A stretch of DNA of 64,000 nucleotides from Periplaneta americana (Eukaryota > Arthropoda > Insecta > Blattodea > Blattidae): the NCBI RefSeq assembly GCF_040183065.1, contig NC_091123.1, forward strand, positions 109,342,821-109,406,820. Direction: 5' to 3'. The translations under genes and the position numbers were made by a program. Within the stretch, counting starts at the first letter, position 1, and every line of letters begins with the position of its first letter. The notes under the pieces were generated by a model. That model saw nothing but the letters and a program-made list of their open reading frames with translations. It ran no database searches and was not told the origin of the DNA. This document shows positions 42,174 through 53,292 of the stretch, piece after piece.

Positions 42174-43386
42174 TAGCGTTGTGGGATTTAATCGATCAAT
42201 TTCTGTTGTAAAATTAATCGATCAAAAACATTTAATCGAATAATCGAGTCGATTAAAATTAATCGGTTGTAGTTGATATTAATTATTATTTTGTTAATAC
42301 AAACTCATACTATAAATTCCGACAGCATTTCTCTCTCGGAAATTGCTTACGTAAAACCACAATAGTAGGTAGCGTAGGAAAAATCTTTGCACAGACACTT
42401 CAGAAAGAGATGGAGATATGAGGACAGTTGACCTAGTCTATTGAAAGTTGAAACACAATGCGAAACCTTTATTTTTATGGCTTTCCAAGAAAATTTCCAC
42501 CTTGTTGTCAGCTCATCTTCCTAGCATATGAAATACATATTTTTCTGGGATTCGTCCCCCTCATCCCTTATAAAATAGCCATGTCTACACTCTGTGCAAG
42601 TGAGAGCATAACTACCTTCTCTTTCTAAAATCTGGTAATTCGATTGCAATAGGTACCAGTCTTCTGTTTCGACCGCTGTACTTTTGCAGGAGTTGCAGTT
42701 TCTGTACTGAGTTTGTATATGAAGGTTGTGTGTTTAGTTTGATAAAGAAAAAAAATTAGTTTTCTGTGGTTTGTAAACTCCATTATGTCATATGAGAATT
42801 TGAGACGTAAACTCGGTGAAACGTTTGGATTTAAATTGAACGATCGTGGAAAAGTGTATGACAGAAAAAAAGTTGTTTCGTGTTTAGCGATGTAGGAAAC
42901 ATTGTTACTAAAGTAGAGCGGCACTTAATTCGGAGCATGTGAATGCACCCACAACTTTAAGACAGTTGGGTTTAATAATAATTATTTTATCTGTAGGCTT
43001 TTCTGTTCTGCTTTTTTTTTATGTTTAAAATCATGGATGAAGCAGTATTAACTATGTGAATCTTGATACTTTTTGTTATTTATGTTTGTCTCAAAAAATC
43101 CCGGAGAAATTGACACAATAAAAGTTATAAGCCTCATAATAAATATAGTAGTTAGTAATTAAAATAGTTGTTTTGTAATATAACGATGCAATATAATATA
43201 AGATATAGGCCTACAACATTTAATACTTATGCTTATCACCGAACCCAAGTTAAATTTAACAATAATTGTGTATTACAGTATATTAAAACATTTTTTCAAC
43301 TCCATCAAAACTCGATTAATCTATCGATTAATCGGTTAAATTCAAATAGTTAATCGATTAAATATTTTGATCGATCAACAGCACTA
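42174..43386. mobile_element. Non-autonomous hAT-type element, 1.2 kb, 8-bp target duplication
   Basis: ATAAAAAT flanks it at 42166-42173 and 43387-43394. The left end TAGCGTTGTGGGATTTAATC and the right end, reverse complemented, TAGTGCTGTTGATCGATCAA are imperfect TIRs, and both subterminal regions are full of ATCGATTAA motifs, as in many hAT elements. No transposase frame is recognised. Removing it with one duplication rejoins the Tc1 coding sequence. Confidence 0.75.
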
Positions 43387-43590
43387 ATAAAAATACAATT
43401 TCGTCCAAATCACACCACAAAACTCTTGTGCTAAAATAATTGCAAAAGTTCACTCCTCAGCAATGTAAAACGTTGGTAAATTCCATGTAGAGAGAGTGCC
43501 AGGCAGTGATCAAAGCCAGAGAATATGTAATCACTAATCAGATATTAGAACGTAATTGTTTATTTGTGTACAGTTATTTAACTCTGTTAC

Positions 43591-45624
43591 TAAATTTACG
43601 AATGCAAATGACAGGCAAAGGACTATTTTTTGTTATTTTTTTTATTTACATGTTTATGGTACATATGGAATTCATTTTTTTTTATTTGTATTCATAATGC
43701 TACTGAACAAAATTTTCAAAGAGAAATGTAATACTTTAATTTCATGTGTCTTTTATCACCAAATTTGTTACACATTTTCACTGTATGAAAAGACTGATAG
43801 ACACTATAAGTGAAGCAGCGCGAGGCGCAGAAGTTGTGTTGTATCAGCTTTAAAATGTTGCCGGTTCACTTTCTTCTCTCCACTTCGCTCTCCGCTCCCC
43901 GCTCTCTCCCGCGGAGTGTGTGTGTATGTGTGTGACCTCAGGTCGCACCACGTTCCTCGGGCTACGGAATTTTCACCTGAAACATTTAGGACGCGAAGAG
44001 GATCTGCATGAGGATGTGCTGACGACATCAAGTGTTTGTATTGATTTTGTTTTAAATGCAAACGTACTTGTAGAAGTGATGGCCTTCCACACTGCCGCAG
44101 ATTGCTAGTCCGCTCTGACGTAGGGAATTCACTGGAAAGTAACATCACACAAACAGTAGGATATTATCTTAAAAGTACACATCGTAGTTTCAAAGTTTAA
44201 ACAGCTCTATCAGGTTGAGAGGTACGTAAGCAGTTATCTTTTCACGTCAGAAGGAATAATCTAACTGGACATTGATAATATCGAACTGTTAAATGACGCG
44301 GTAATAGTCTCGACAATGCTGAACCGTATTTAACAAAATTTATCATTCCAATTAATGCCTGCTGTGCTTTATGCATTTATAGTATTGCTGTAAGTGGCAT
44401 AACTTATAAACGGCTTGACAATCGCACCGACTCAAGACGTGGGAACGGCTTGACAACTTAATTTACGATGCGAAGCGATATTGCACCAACTTAATGCGCA
44501 CCAGTGTGTTGATCATTCTGAACCTCTTCACGAAATTGTAAGGTAACAGTTTCAGTCTAGTTTAGAACGTGGTATCTTCTTTTAAATTTTGAAATGAAAT
44601 TTTACAAATTCAGTTCAAATACGTAAATTAAAGTAAACATAATAGTTTATTCGTGTAAGCTATTTCGTAATGTATGATTGTGTGAGTCCTCTGTTTATTG
44701 CACTACACTTGTGAGTGTGACCCTTGACTGTACCTGGTTACTTTAGTATGTGGGCGCTGTGAATCCCCTGTTGAATTATGCTTAGAGGTGTGATTTTATA
44801 GTGATTATTTTACCCTGATTTCGATGATTAAAATGGTTTAATATCGGTAAATATTTGTAAAAAAATCAATGTCGCCCATATTTTTCACCCTTAAGAAATG
44901 TAAAAAATAATAAAATAACATTTTTTTAAATTATAGAAACAATCCCTTTAAAACTAACAGAAAATTATTTGCATCATTAATTAAATTCATAATTCAATTT
45001 CATTGGACTATGAGGGGGTAACGGCACTGCTTTCTTGATCTCACGAAGGCAGTTGTTGTGGGAAAGAAAAATAACCGTTGTCTGCTTGCACTGCTCCCTG
45101 AAACTATGCGTACATCGTTGCCAGATGTCACATACATTTAATGCTGAACGATCAGATATGTAGAAATGTTCATGTATATTTTATAACGAAGAAAATGTTC
45201 ACGTTTTATTTCGAGTAATTTCGTGGATTTCTATCAATTTCACGAAAATTCGCGCATATATTCCACTTAATTTTGGACTTTCATTAAGGTGTCTGCATTT
45301 TCCATGCATAAAATTAAGTTTTAACATATTTCGGGTATGTAGTTAATACCAAAAAATCACACTCCTAAATTTGTGTCCTACGCTTGTGAATTTTTTTTCA
45401 GTCACTCGTATTGCCTTGATTAGTTGCGACGGTAATGACAGAAAGTGAGTGGTGATGCCAAAAGTAAAGTCATATGTTAGTTCTAGTTTACCTGAATACT
45501 TTTCTGAGCTTAAATGTATATTTACAAGTGACGGAAAGTTCTGTAGTCTACTGTAAAAAATTTGGGAAATGTATAGCAGTAGATCAACGATCTCAAGTCA
45601 TACAGTAATCAGTAAGAGAAATGC
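43591..45624. other. Unassigned sequence
   Basis: A GC-richer patch at 43810-44110 has overlapping frames without known domains. 44377-44545 contains GGCTTGACAATCGCACCGAC and TCAAGACGTGGGAACGGCTT, which resemble 46450-46515 in direct orientation. No gene is supported. Confidence 0.35.
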
Positions 45625-46070
45625 TTCTCTCTTCTTAACTTTTACAATAAACTGTCTAGCTTTTATTAATCAGTTAATCTTTTAGTACTTTGATTTTTAT
45701 TGTATCTGTAAATTTAATATTAATTGTAATTACAATTATACCGTCAACGGGGGTAACATTGGCCCATTAAGGGTAACTTTGGCCCAATAGAGAATATATA
45801 TTTGAATTTTTATATCTCCCACAAAGTGTGGTATATATTAGTAGCTTCAACTATACTGTGCAGATGGCAGCTCCTGCCACTATTTTGTGAGAGATATAAC
45901 AATTCGAATATGTAATCTCTGTTGGGCCAAAGTTATCCTTAATGGGCCAATGTTACCCCCGTTGACGGTAATTGTATTCTTAATATTGTAGTTGTAATTC
46001 CCTGGTAGAGGGGAAGAGAAGGCCTGATGGCCTTATCTCTACCAGGTTAAATAAATAAATAAAAAATAAA
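45625..46070 (+). mobile_element. 5'-truncated LINE 3' end (family A), split by a MITE
   Basis: The 3' UTR modules match 25730-25930 and 40380-40560: ACTGTCTAGCTTTTATTAAT, TCTTTTAGTACTTTGATTTT, AAGGCCTGATGGCCTTATC and GGTTAAATAAATAAATA. The MITE at 45741-45968 interrupts it. The stem-loop at 46001-46046 is intact. Confidence 0.8.
45741..45968. mobile_element. Mariner-type MITE, 228 bp, TA target duplication
   Basis: The ends CCGTCAACGGGGGTAACATT are perfectly inverted, and the match continues through GGCCCATTAAGG and TTGGCCC. TA flanks both sides (45739-45740 and 45969-45970). It lies inside the LINE 3' UTR and has no coding frame. Confidence 0.9.
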
Positions 46071-46817
46071 TAAATATTTGCTAAAATATGCAAGACTATC
46101 TTCTTGTGACGTGGAAAGATCCTTCTCCAGGTATCATGCATTGTTCCGTGATGACCGACATCGATTTTTGATGGAAAACTTAGAGAAAGTATTCAAAGTC
46201 CACTGCAACAACGAAGTATTTTCACTCAGCGATGTCTCGTCGTAATTGATGACTAATAGTTTTACTTTACATATAAAATTAATTTATGTAATATGGAATC
46301 AAATTATTTATTTTTATATTTTTAGGACATGAAAATAAATATTTCAAAATTTTTTGCTCCTAAATATCCGTTCCCTGCTTGTTATGAGAAATCTATAATT
46401 TCAATTAAGTTTTTTGTGTGTTTATATTGATGCTTTGTGACGTAACTTACAGTTACAAACGGTTTGACAATATCGAAGCAGTTCAAGACGTGGGAACAGC
46501 TTGACACCTACTCAGGACGCGAAAACGACTAAACGTGCGTTATTTTACTGATCATACGAACCTTATTTACGAAACTGTAAAGTGACGATTTGGATTCAAT
46601 TCAGATGTGTAATTTTGACGATACCGAACCGATTCACGACTTTGTACTTTTTTCAACAGGCACCTTTAACAAATTATAATATATTTCGCTAGAAACTTTT
46701 CCTTAATCTGTAAGAGTTTTTGAAGGAAATGACAGCTCGAGTTTACAATCATATACAGTTATTTTACGTTGGTTGCATTACCTCATATACTACGGTTAAT
46801 CATACTGATGAATAATA
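46071..46817. other. Unassigned sequence
   Basis: Besides the segment at about 46450-46515 that resembles 44400-44460, nothing is recognised. Confidence 0.35.
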
Positions 46818-48036
46818 CAGGGGCATCATTTTATTTTTACTTCAATTTTTATTGTACCTGATTTCCTGAATGTACTTCACTCCCATCCCTTCTACTACAA
46901 ACCTCAGCCGTCCTCCAAACAACAAAGGCCGCATTTGCAGTCAGAGTTGACTTACGATCATAGTAAACAATACTGAGTGAGTGCGTATAGTACGTTCCAG
47001 AAATATGGTCGCATTTTACAGTGAAGAAAGAGCATTCATTATTGAATCATATTTTCACACAGGTACTGTGTGTACGTTTGATTACGTCGCATTCCGATTT
47101 CTCTCACCCGTTTCTGCTGTAAAGGCTAGTAGCTGGGCTGTCTAAGCTCTTTTCTGAAAACATTGGCAGTTACAAATTGGACGTCTATGTAATATTATAC
47201 AACTGTTTAAAATAATTTAAATAAAAGGGCCTCGTTAAGTAATTAGCTTGTGATTTCCCAATTTCTATGACTTTGCGACATAATCGTTGGACGGACAGTA
47301 GATAGCATGTCTGAGTAAATTTATCTGTGCAGATCGGGCAGAAGTGAAGATTGAATTTATAGTACGTAAGGTTCTGTTAGAGAATAGGCATAGAATTATT
47401 TCAGCGGGCGCAGGATTATGGTTCCCCATGTCGCCTGATTTGAGTGATTTACATAATTTCTTTTGGAGTTACTGTAAAACAGTTATTTGCTAAACAGCGT
47501 ACAGCAATAGCAGAATTTAAAAATTACTTCCAAGAAACAATACATTCAATTTCAGAAGATGCGCTTAAAACGTTTTCGATAATAGGTATGTACAAAAGAA
47601 CTGAAGCCTTTATCGAAATGAACGGGCAGCATTTTCAACAACTTGTTAAAATATCCATATTTTGATTATTTTTTAATTTAAATGCACTCTCCATATTGTA
47701 TGCTAATGTGCTGTAGACTGTGTACTATACTCTGCATGATGAATACGTCCCCTAAGTAGTTCAGTTAGTAAAAACACTTATTGTTAATACTGTACTTATT
47801 TTGATTAAATAAAAACATAATGAAAATAATCAAACTCAAAATCATAAAAGTTCCTAGTTTACGTAAATGGATGCACTACTTTTCTTCCGTCTGTAATTAG
47901 TAAAGTGATTTGTTTGTGTCATCAAACTCCGGTCGTGGGAGGGGGTAACAAACAGTGTTTCCGGTTCTCGACTGTTCATCCAAAGGTATAGCCAGGTTGA
48001 TATTAGAAACGTTAGTAAAATAAAATGATGTCCCTG
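46818..48036 (+). mobile_element. IS630-type (DUF4817) transposon, internally deleted, TA target duplication
   Basis: The ends CAGGGGCATCATTTTATTTT and, reverse complemented, CAGGGACATCATTTTATTTT are TIRs, flanked by TA on both sides. Near the left, FYSEERAFIIESYFHTG (46010 bp before the right end of the window's LINE B, at about 47015-47065) is the transposase N-terminus. Near 47430, SPDLSDLHNFFW is the last catalytic region, and EMNGQHFQQLVKISIF ends the protein at 47665. The middle is missing. A second copy in opposite orientation lies at 55582-57044. Confidence 0.8.
47444..47665 (+). pseudogene. C-terminal fragment of the IS630-type transposase
   Basis: The frame reads KQLFAKQRTAIAEFKNYFQE, then TIHSISEDALKTFS and EMNGQHFQQLVKISIF. 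This is the usual C-terminal tail of the family (a helical stretch, then a GxHFxxLL-like end). It lies 3' of the SPDLSDL motif, which is in another frame. Confidence 0.7.
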
Positions 48037-48339
48037 TAGTATTAATAATAGACCTATTAGAATCTAAACACAGACGAATAATAAAGAGGATTCAACACTC
48101 TTCAAACTACGAAGAAAAATAGTATTACATTTTATGAAGTCTTTGGCGTTTCAGTGCTGAGATTTGGATTGTAAAAGATGTTTAGGCCTACTACAAATAC
48201 ACAATAAAACTGAAATTGGTTCGGCCATTGGCTGTTTATAAGTTACTTAACCAGCGAAGAAATGAAATACGAAGTGATGGTATTAGTATATTACTCAACT
48301 GCATTTTTATCTGAAGAAGTCATTTAGCATCGACATTAA

Positions 48340-48535
48340 ACGTGGGCGAGAAATGTCCTACAGACTTTTCCTGGAGTCCTCTACCAGGGACCCACGTCTT
48401 TACTTCTATCCCGAAGAAAGCCGTGCCTAAAATTTTATCGTTCTTTACAATCGATTGCTGTCGGCCGGTTTGAACCCGCGAACATCGAATCCAACGGCTG
48501 ACGAGACAACCGCGAGGATGACGAAATTATGAGAC
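48340..48535 (-). mobile_element. tRNA-derived SINE, minus strand
   Basis: On minus, CCTCGCGGTTGTCTCGTCAG (A box region) and CGCGGGTTCAAACCGGCCGA (B box) form the head, followed by GATAAAATTTTAGGCACGGC and TAGAAGTAAAGACGTGGGTC. The B box matches that of the SINE at 58035-58230. Confidence 0.65.
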
Positions 48536-48539
48536 GAAT

Positions 48540-49130
48540 TAAATATTTCGAGTAGCCTACAGACACAGTAGACTTAAGTTTGATTTGAGACTTGTACGGT
48601 TTTGGACGTGAACCAATATGTTCAGTGTTTTGAACCGTGTCATAGACGCAAAATTCATCCCACATCCAATGCTGGAAAAGACCTTTTGGTGACGAAAAAA
48701 AATAAAAAAACAGGTTCCCATTTTCTTGTCTTCCTGGATGGTGAAACCCATATGAATGAATTTGTTTAAACAAAAGCCGCCCTAAATAAGTGTTCGATAG
48801 ATCGGCCTACTAATCAATTCATAAAGAATAATAAGTAAACAAAACAATTTTGTGACATTTGGAAAGAAAAAGAAAAAACATTAAGATAGGAAAACGTAGG
48901 AAATCATTTACAATAAAAATTTTGTTGGGTACAAATGATTATTAATTATAGCTAAGGATGATTTTAACACGTGAGATCCTATGGCATCAATCGTTGCATC
49001 AGAAATTTTATATTGTTTAAGTTGATTTAAAGTTTCACGTGGGATCGTGCCACGGGCACCGAACATGAGCCCAAAAACTGACAGTAGGTCTGACATTTTG
49101 GACGTGATACGATGCAAGTATTGAAGCTTG
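48540..49130. other. Unassigned sequence
   Basis: The minus frame at 48908-49117 reads LFGLMFGARGTIPRETLNQL-like sequence, a phrase I associate with LINE-encoded proteins, but it is too short to assign. Confidence 0.3.
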
Positions 49131-49330
49131 AATGAAAATTAATATGGGATATGTATTATATGTATTTCCCGTGTTAAATTTTACCGTACCTGGTTAACAT
49201 GTTTCAGCCTGTTATGGACCATCTTCAGTCCGAAACATGTTAACCAGGTACGGTAAAATTTAACACGAGAAAGACATATAATTTAAATCTTCTGGCAGTT
49301 AGATCAAATGGGACTAATCAACTCCGTAAT

Positions 49331-50386
49331 TTGTTCGAAACTTTCAATCTAACAATTCTTCCACTCAATCCTACCCACCACACACCTACGTCCGATACTT
49401 TAATTGACCTAATCATTACGAATAATTCTGATAGAATTCTAACTTCAGGACAGTTACCAGTTCCGGGAATATCTGGTCATGATCTTATTTTTGCCGAGTA
49501 CTCTCTTCAGTGCCCAAAAAATGCAGCTAAGGTAATTACTTACAGAGATCTAAAAGGCATTGACAACGACCAACTAACTTCTGACGCCTTACAAATGCCA
49601 TGGCATACTATTTTTAATTTAATCACTGTTGACGAAAAAGTTGCCACCTTTAATGACATGATAATACAATTATTCGACAAACATGCACCTTTAAAGAAGA
49701 GACGAGTCACCCACCGACCCGCCCCATGGCTGAATGACAGTATTCGTAATCTTATGACGTCACGTGACGCTGCTTTCCGGAAGTACAGAAACAACAAATC
49801 TGCCGAAAACTTTAACAACTACAAAAAACTTAGAAACAAAACCACACAAAGCATTAGGAATGCTAAACGCCGTCACGCTCTGAGTCTCGTCGACCCGTCC
49901 GTTCCCCCGCGGTGTCTTTGGAATAACTTACGTGATATGGGAGTAGGGAAGAAAGCATCAGAAGCTGAAGTTATAAACATACCACTTGATAAACTCAATG
50001 AATACTTTACCTCACCTCCCACTATACGACCTGAAAAACAGTCAAAACTAAATACAATTAATACTCTCCTAGCTAATCCTCCTCCTTCTCGCGAAAAATT
50101 TTTCTTCTCGCACATTACTGATTCTGAAGTAAGAAGGGCTCTTAAAAGCATTAAATCTAAAGCACAAGGCTCTGACAACATAAGCATAGTCTTTATCAAT
50201 AAGTTAGTTGATATCGTGCTTCCTGTAATAACCCATATTTTCAATTCTTCAGTTATCACGTCTGTTTATCCGCAACTCTGGAAAACAGCTTTGGTACGCC
50301 CACTTCCTAAAGTAAATTCACAAAAGACTATAGGCAATCTCCATTCTTCCCGTTTTATCCAAAGCCCTGGAACGCATCATTCATAA
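49331..50386 (+). CDS. LINE B ORF2, endonuclease end and linker
   Basis: The frame covers the endonuclease C-terminus (SDTLIDLIITNNSDRI, VPGISGHDLIFAEYSL) and the linker with KSIKSKAQGSDNISIVFINK, up to the start of the reverse transcriptase (LVRPLPKVNSQKTIGN). A frameshift at about 50320 then leads out of frame. The expected DYRPISIL block is partly lost there, and ILPVLSKALERIIHKQLSDY appears in the frame of the next entry. Confidence 0.85.
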   Translation: MFETFNLTILPLNPTHHTPTSDTLIDLIITNNSDRILTSGQLPVPGISGHDLIFAEYSLQCPKNAAKVITYRDLKGIDNDQLTSDALQMPWHTIFNLITVDEKVATFNDMIIQLFDKHAPLKKRRVTHRPAPWLNDSIRNLMTSRDAAFRKYRNNKSAENFNNYKKLRNKTTQSIRNAKRRHALSLVDPSVPPRCLWNNLRDMGVGKKASEAEVINIPLDKLNEYFTSPPTIRPEKQSKLNTINTLLANPPPSREKFFFSHITDSEVRRALKSIKSKAQGSDNISIVFINKLVDIVLPVITHIFNSSVITSVYPQLWKTALVRPLPKVNSQKTIGNLHSSRFIQSPGTHHS

Positions 50387-50390
50387 GCAG

Positions 50391-51668
50391 TTGTCAGACT
50401 ACCTAATAGAATTTAATCTTTTAGACCCTTTACAATCAGGATTCAGAAATGGCCATAGCACTTCTACTGCTTTGTTGAATGTTACTGAGGACATACGCGC
50501 AGCCATGGATAAACGACAGGCTACTGTACTAGTTTTATTGGACTATAGCAAAGCCTTTGATTCTGTTGACTTCGATCTACTATTGACTAAACTACAAACG
50601 CTACACCTTTCTGATAGTGTTATCACCTGGATGTACTCCTACCTTACTGGCCGCCAGCAGCGTGTCATATCTAATAATCGTTTCTCATCCTGGCGTCCTG
50701 TAGATACAGGAGTTCCTCAGGGATCAGTATTAGGCCCCTTGCTCTTCTCTATTTATATAAATGGAATTTCTAAATCATTTAAGCACTGCAGATATCAAAT
50801 ATATGCAGACGACGTTCAATTGTATATTTCAGCGCGTCCTGATGCACTAAATGATAGCATTAATAGTCTTAATGAAGATCTTGATTCCATCTCTTCCTGG
50901 TCTCAACAATTTGGGCTTAACCTAAACGCATGTAAATCACAGGCTATTCTGTTCGCGAACCGTAGATTAATTCCTGAAGTCAACGACCTGAATATTCCAC
51001 CTGTGAAACTGGATAAAACAATCATCCCGTTTAGCTCTACCGTAAAAAATCTCGGAGTGCATTTCGAACCTAATCTTAGTTGGGATACGCATATTAAATA
51101 TACATGTAAGAAGGCATTCTCTATTCTCCATTCACTAAAAAGATTGTATCATTATCCATCTAAATTAAAACAGACGCTGGTACAGACACTCATTCTACCT
51201 CACTTCGATTATTGCGACGTTTTGTTCAGTGATCTCAGGATTGATTCCGCCCAGAAACTACAGCGTGTTCATAACGCGTGCGTCCGCTTCATTTGTAATG
51301 TTCGATACTATGATCATATCTCACCTTCTTTCGAGAAGTTATCATGGCTTAGGTTACATGAGAGGAGAAATCTGCACTCACTTTCTCTCTTACATCGAAT
51401 TATGCACACTTCATCCCCCTATTATTTATTCGCTCGTTTTCATACTCTCTCTCGCTATCATAATATTAATACTCGATCACAACGCGATAACACGCTAGAA
51501 ATTCCACTTCACACATCATCTCTGTATTCCTCATCTTTCGCTGTTGCTACCTCTCGTCACTGGAACTCTCTGCCGCCTGAAGTCAAGGGCTGCCGAACAT
51601 TGAAATCTTTCAAATCCAAGTTAGAAAATTATCTTATGACGAGTTGCCAAACTAACTTACTATTATGA
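50391..51668 (+). CDS. LINE B ORF2, reverse transcriptase and C-terminal region
   Basis: 425 codons. The reverse transcriptase blocks are QSGFRNGHSTSTALLNVTED, LLDYSKAFDSVDFDLL, TGVPQGSVLGPLLFSIYING and the catalytic YADDVQLYIS. The thumb has SSTVKNLGVHFEPNLSWDTH. The C-terminal region has RYYDHISPSFEKLSWLRLHE, HNINTRSQRDNTLEIP, and SRHWNSLPPEVKGCRTLKSF. The frame actually opens upstream (about 50340) with the SKALERII block. All catalytic residues are present, so only the frameshift near 50320 and the missing 5' end disable it. Confidence 0.9.
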   Translation: MSDYLIEFNLLDPLQSGFRNGHSTSTALLNVTEDIRAAMDKRQATVLVLLDYSKAFDSVDFDLLLTKLQTLHLSDSVITWMYSYLTGRQQRVISNNRFSSWRPVDTGVPQGSVLGPLLFSIYINGISKSFKHCRYQIYADDVQLYISARPDALNDSINSLNEDLDSISSWSQQFGLNLNACKSQAILFANRRLIPEVNDLNIPPVKLDKTIIPFSSTVKNLGVHFEPNLSWDTHIKYTCKKAFSILHSLKRLYHYPSKLKQTLVQTLILPHFDYCDVLFSDLRIDSAQKLQRVHNACVRFICNVRYYDHISPSFEKLSWLRLHERRNLHSLSLLHRIMHTSSPYYLFARFHTLSRYHNINTRSQRDNTLEIPLHTSSLYSSSFAVATSRHWNSLPPEVKGCRTLKSFKSKLENYLMTSCQTNLLL

Positions 51669-51978
51669 CAAGTGTTGTATTGCATGTTTCCACGTATTCA
51701 CAATTTTTTTTTTATGTTCTAGTGATATTTAACTTATTTTATATTTTTGTTCTCATATTTTCCGATAATGGTATATCTCTAATGTGATAAGTTGAGCTAT
51801 ATATAAACATAATTTTCCTTACTGTGTATACTTAAAAATATTGTATTCATTGTATGCTTTGTACTGCACTATTGTATTACTACTATTAGTATTATTATTG
51901 CTATTAGGCCTGTTATTATTATTATTTTATTTATTATTATTAATATTATTATTATCATTATTGTTATCATTACTATTC

Positions 51979-52012
<34 letters not shown>

Positions 52013-52224
52013 CAATAATTCTTATTTTTTTATACTTTGTAGGCCTCATTTATTTTTGACCTGCTGTTGACATTTTATTATGCTTTTTTTTTTTCTTTCT
52101 TTCTGTATGTTATATATTATGTCTGATTTCTTCTTACTTGTTGTTTACATTTTATTATTATTATCTTATTCAGTTTTGTGTGTACTTTGTAAATTTGTAG
52201 TGTTTCTATAACGCAGTTTTTACT

Positions 52225-52270
52225 CCTGGTTGAGTGTTAGAGAAGGCCGTATGGCCTTAACTCTGCCAGG
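52225..52270 (+). promoter_or_regulatory. LINE B 3'-terminal stem-loop
   Basis: CCTGG pairs with CCAGG, GAG with CTC, and AAGGCC with GGCCTT around GTAT. The fold corresponds to that of LINE A, although bases differ. It stands directly before TTAAATAAATC and the ATT run. Confidence 0.6.
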
Positions 52271-52279
52271 TTAAATAAA

Positions 52280-52340
<61 letters not shown>

Positions 52341-52452
52341 ATACATATTCCGTGTGATATAGTGTTACAAGTTGTGTAATCAAGATGTATAATGAAAATT
52401 AATATCAGATTTTATTTAAATGTAAGCATAAAGTTGCAATCCGAGATAACAC

Positions 52453-52622
52453 CACAGTCTACTACATACAGTTACAAACCTCTATACGTAGTAAATATGC
52501 ATCCATAGATAGTTGCTAACCACTATAGCCTCATTACAGACAATGCGAAGTAGTACCTGCACAGTCTATTGTTCCTAGTACCCTCACAACTCAAGCTTCG
52601 TGACTGTATATACTAGACTGTG
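52453..52622. mobile_element. Small TIR element, 170 bp, 7-8 bp target duplication
   Basis: The left end CACAGTCTACTACATACAGT and the right end, reverse complemented, CACAGTCTAGTATATACAGT match. ATAACAC (GATAACAC if one G is shared) flanks both sides, pointing to a hAT-type enzyme. The second copy, inverted, lies at 57730-57913. Confidence 0.75.
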
Positions 52623-52629
52623 ATAACAC

Positions 52630-53291
52630 TGAGAAGATAAGTTTTTATTGAACCCAGACTTCATGAAGTCGTGTTATTAATGATAATTTTATAATAAAAG
52701 CAATGATATGATTAGGATTTAATTTAGAGACGCTCAAATAATATCATCACATGTGAAACAAAAACATAATTTAGACTACACCAGTATTATATAAAATAAG
52801 CACAAGGGATAGTAACATCCTTTCATACCAAAATGTCATCCTCACCTGCCCATGGAGCGCTCTACTATAACTGATTGGGCTGTGGAGACAGTCACGGCGG
52901 TATTACACCAGATTTCGAATAAATTCCAAGCTCAAAGCGAATCCAGAAGCTTTAAGGTAGTAGCCCTACCACTGAACTTAGCCTACTCTCGGTACGTAAC
53001 ATGTTTATGATGCAACTCAAATACTGAGAAGTCTCGGAAAGAAATATGCTGGAAAATAAGACAACTAGGAAGACCTCTGATACGATTGTGAATACAATTG
53101 AGACGGAAATGCATGTAGTGATTTAATATGAAATAGGTCTAACATTCTTTAGCTTTCTTTCCCCCATATAGCACCTATATTTAGTCATTCCAATGCTTAA
53201 ATGGTTCCCGTAACGTAGAGTAGATAATAATTTGTATGATCTACATGGGTCATTCGAGAATTAGTGACAACACTGGTATGAAAATAGTATT
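52630..53291. other. Unassigned AT-rich sequence
   Basis: No gene or repeat is recognised. Confidence 0.35.
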
Positions 53292-53292
53292 T

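Larger units (their letters stand above)
36800..43590 (+). mobile_element. Tc1-like transposon carrying two large insertions
   Basis: The transposase N-terminus (36929-37183) and C-terminus (41603-42170, then 43395-43540) lie on the same strand on either side of a Harbinger-like element (37183-41598) and a hAT-type element (42174-43386). The outer ends are approximate: TTCGTACACTTGAAT near 36803 and, reverse complemented, ACTGTACACAAATA near 43570 may be the decayed TIRs. Without insertions it would be about 1.2 to 1.6 kb, normal for Tc1. Confidence 0.7.
49283..52335 (+). mobile_element. LINE, Jockey/CR1-like group (family B), 5'-truncated
   Basis: It starts in the last part of the endonuclease domain (LNLLAVRSNGTNQLRNLFET) and runs to an (ATT)n tail at about 52272-52335. 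ATATAAT (49276-49282 and 52336-52342) is its target duplication. It has the stem-loop at 52225-52270. It is a separate but related family to LINE A: the proteins align along their whole length with many substitutions. The 3' end at 1946-2056 belongs to this family. Confidence 0.85.
49146..52390. mobile_element. Hairpin element with 15-bp target duplication, opened by a LINE insertion
   Basis: AATGAAAATTAATAT stands at 49131-49145 and 52391-52405. The element's own parts are 49146-49282 and 52343-52390. The palindrome arms are GGGATATGTATTATATGTAT through GGTTAACATGTTT on the left and the mirror on the right. The right arm breaks at 49282 and continues as ACATATTCC at 52343, directly after the LINE. 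On minus, the loop holds CTGAAGA, then TGGTCC..AGGCT and GAAA, a hammerhead-like core. A 38-base tail without symmetry precedes the right duplication. Confidence 0.7.

Noticed and set aside
43804-44148. 114-codon minus frame in a GC-richer patch
   Set aside because: No recognisable domain; a plus-strand frame of similar length overlaps it.
51841-52059. Leucine-rich hydrophobic frame after LINE B, considered as a small membrane protein
   Set aside because: It is a translation of the ATT-rich 3' UTR of the LINE.
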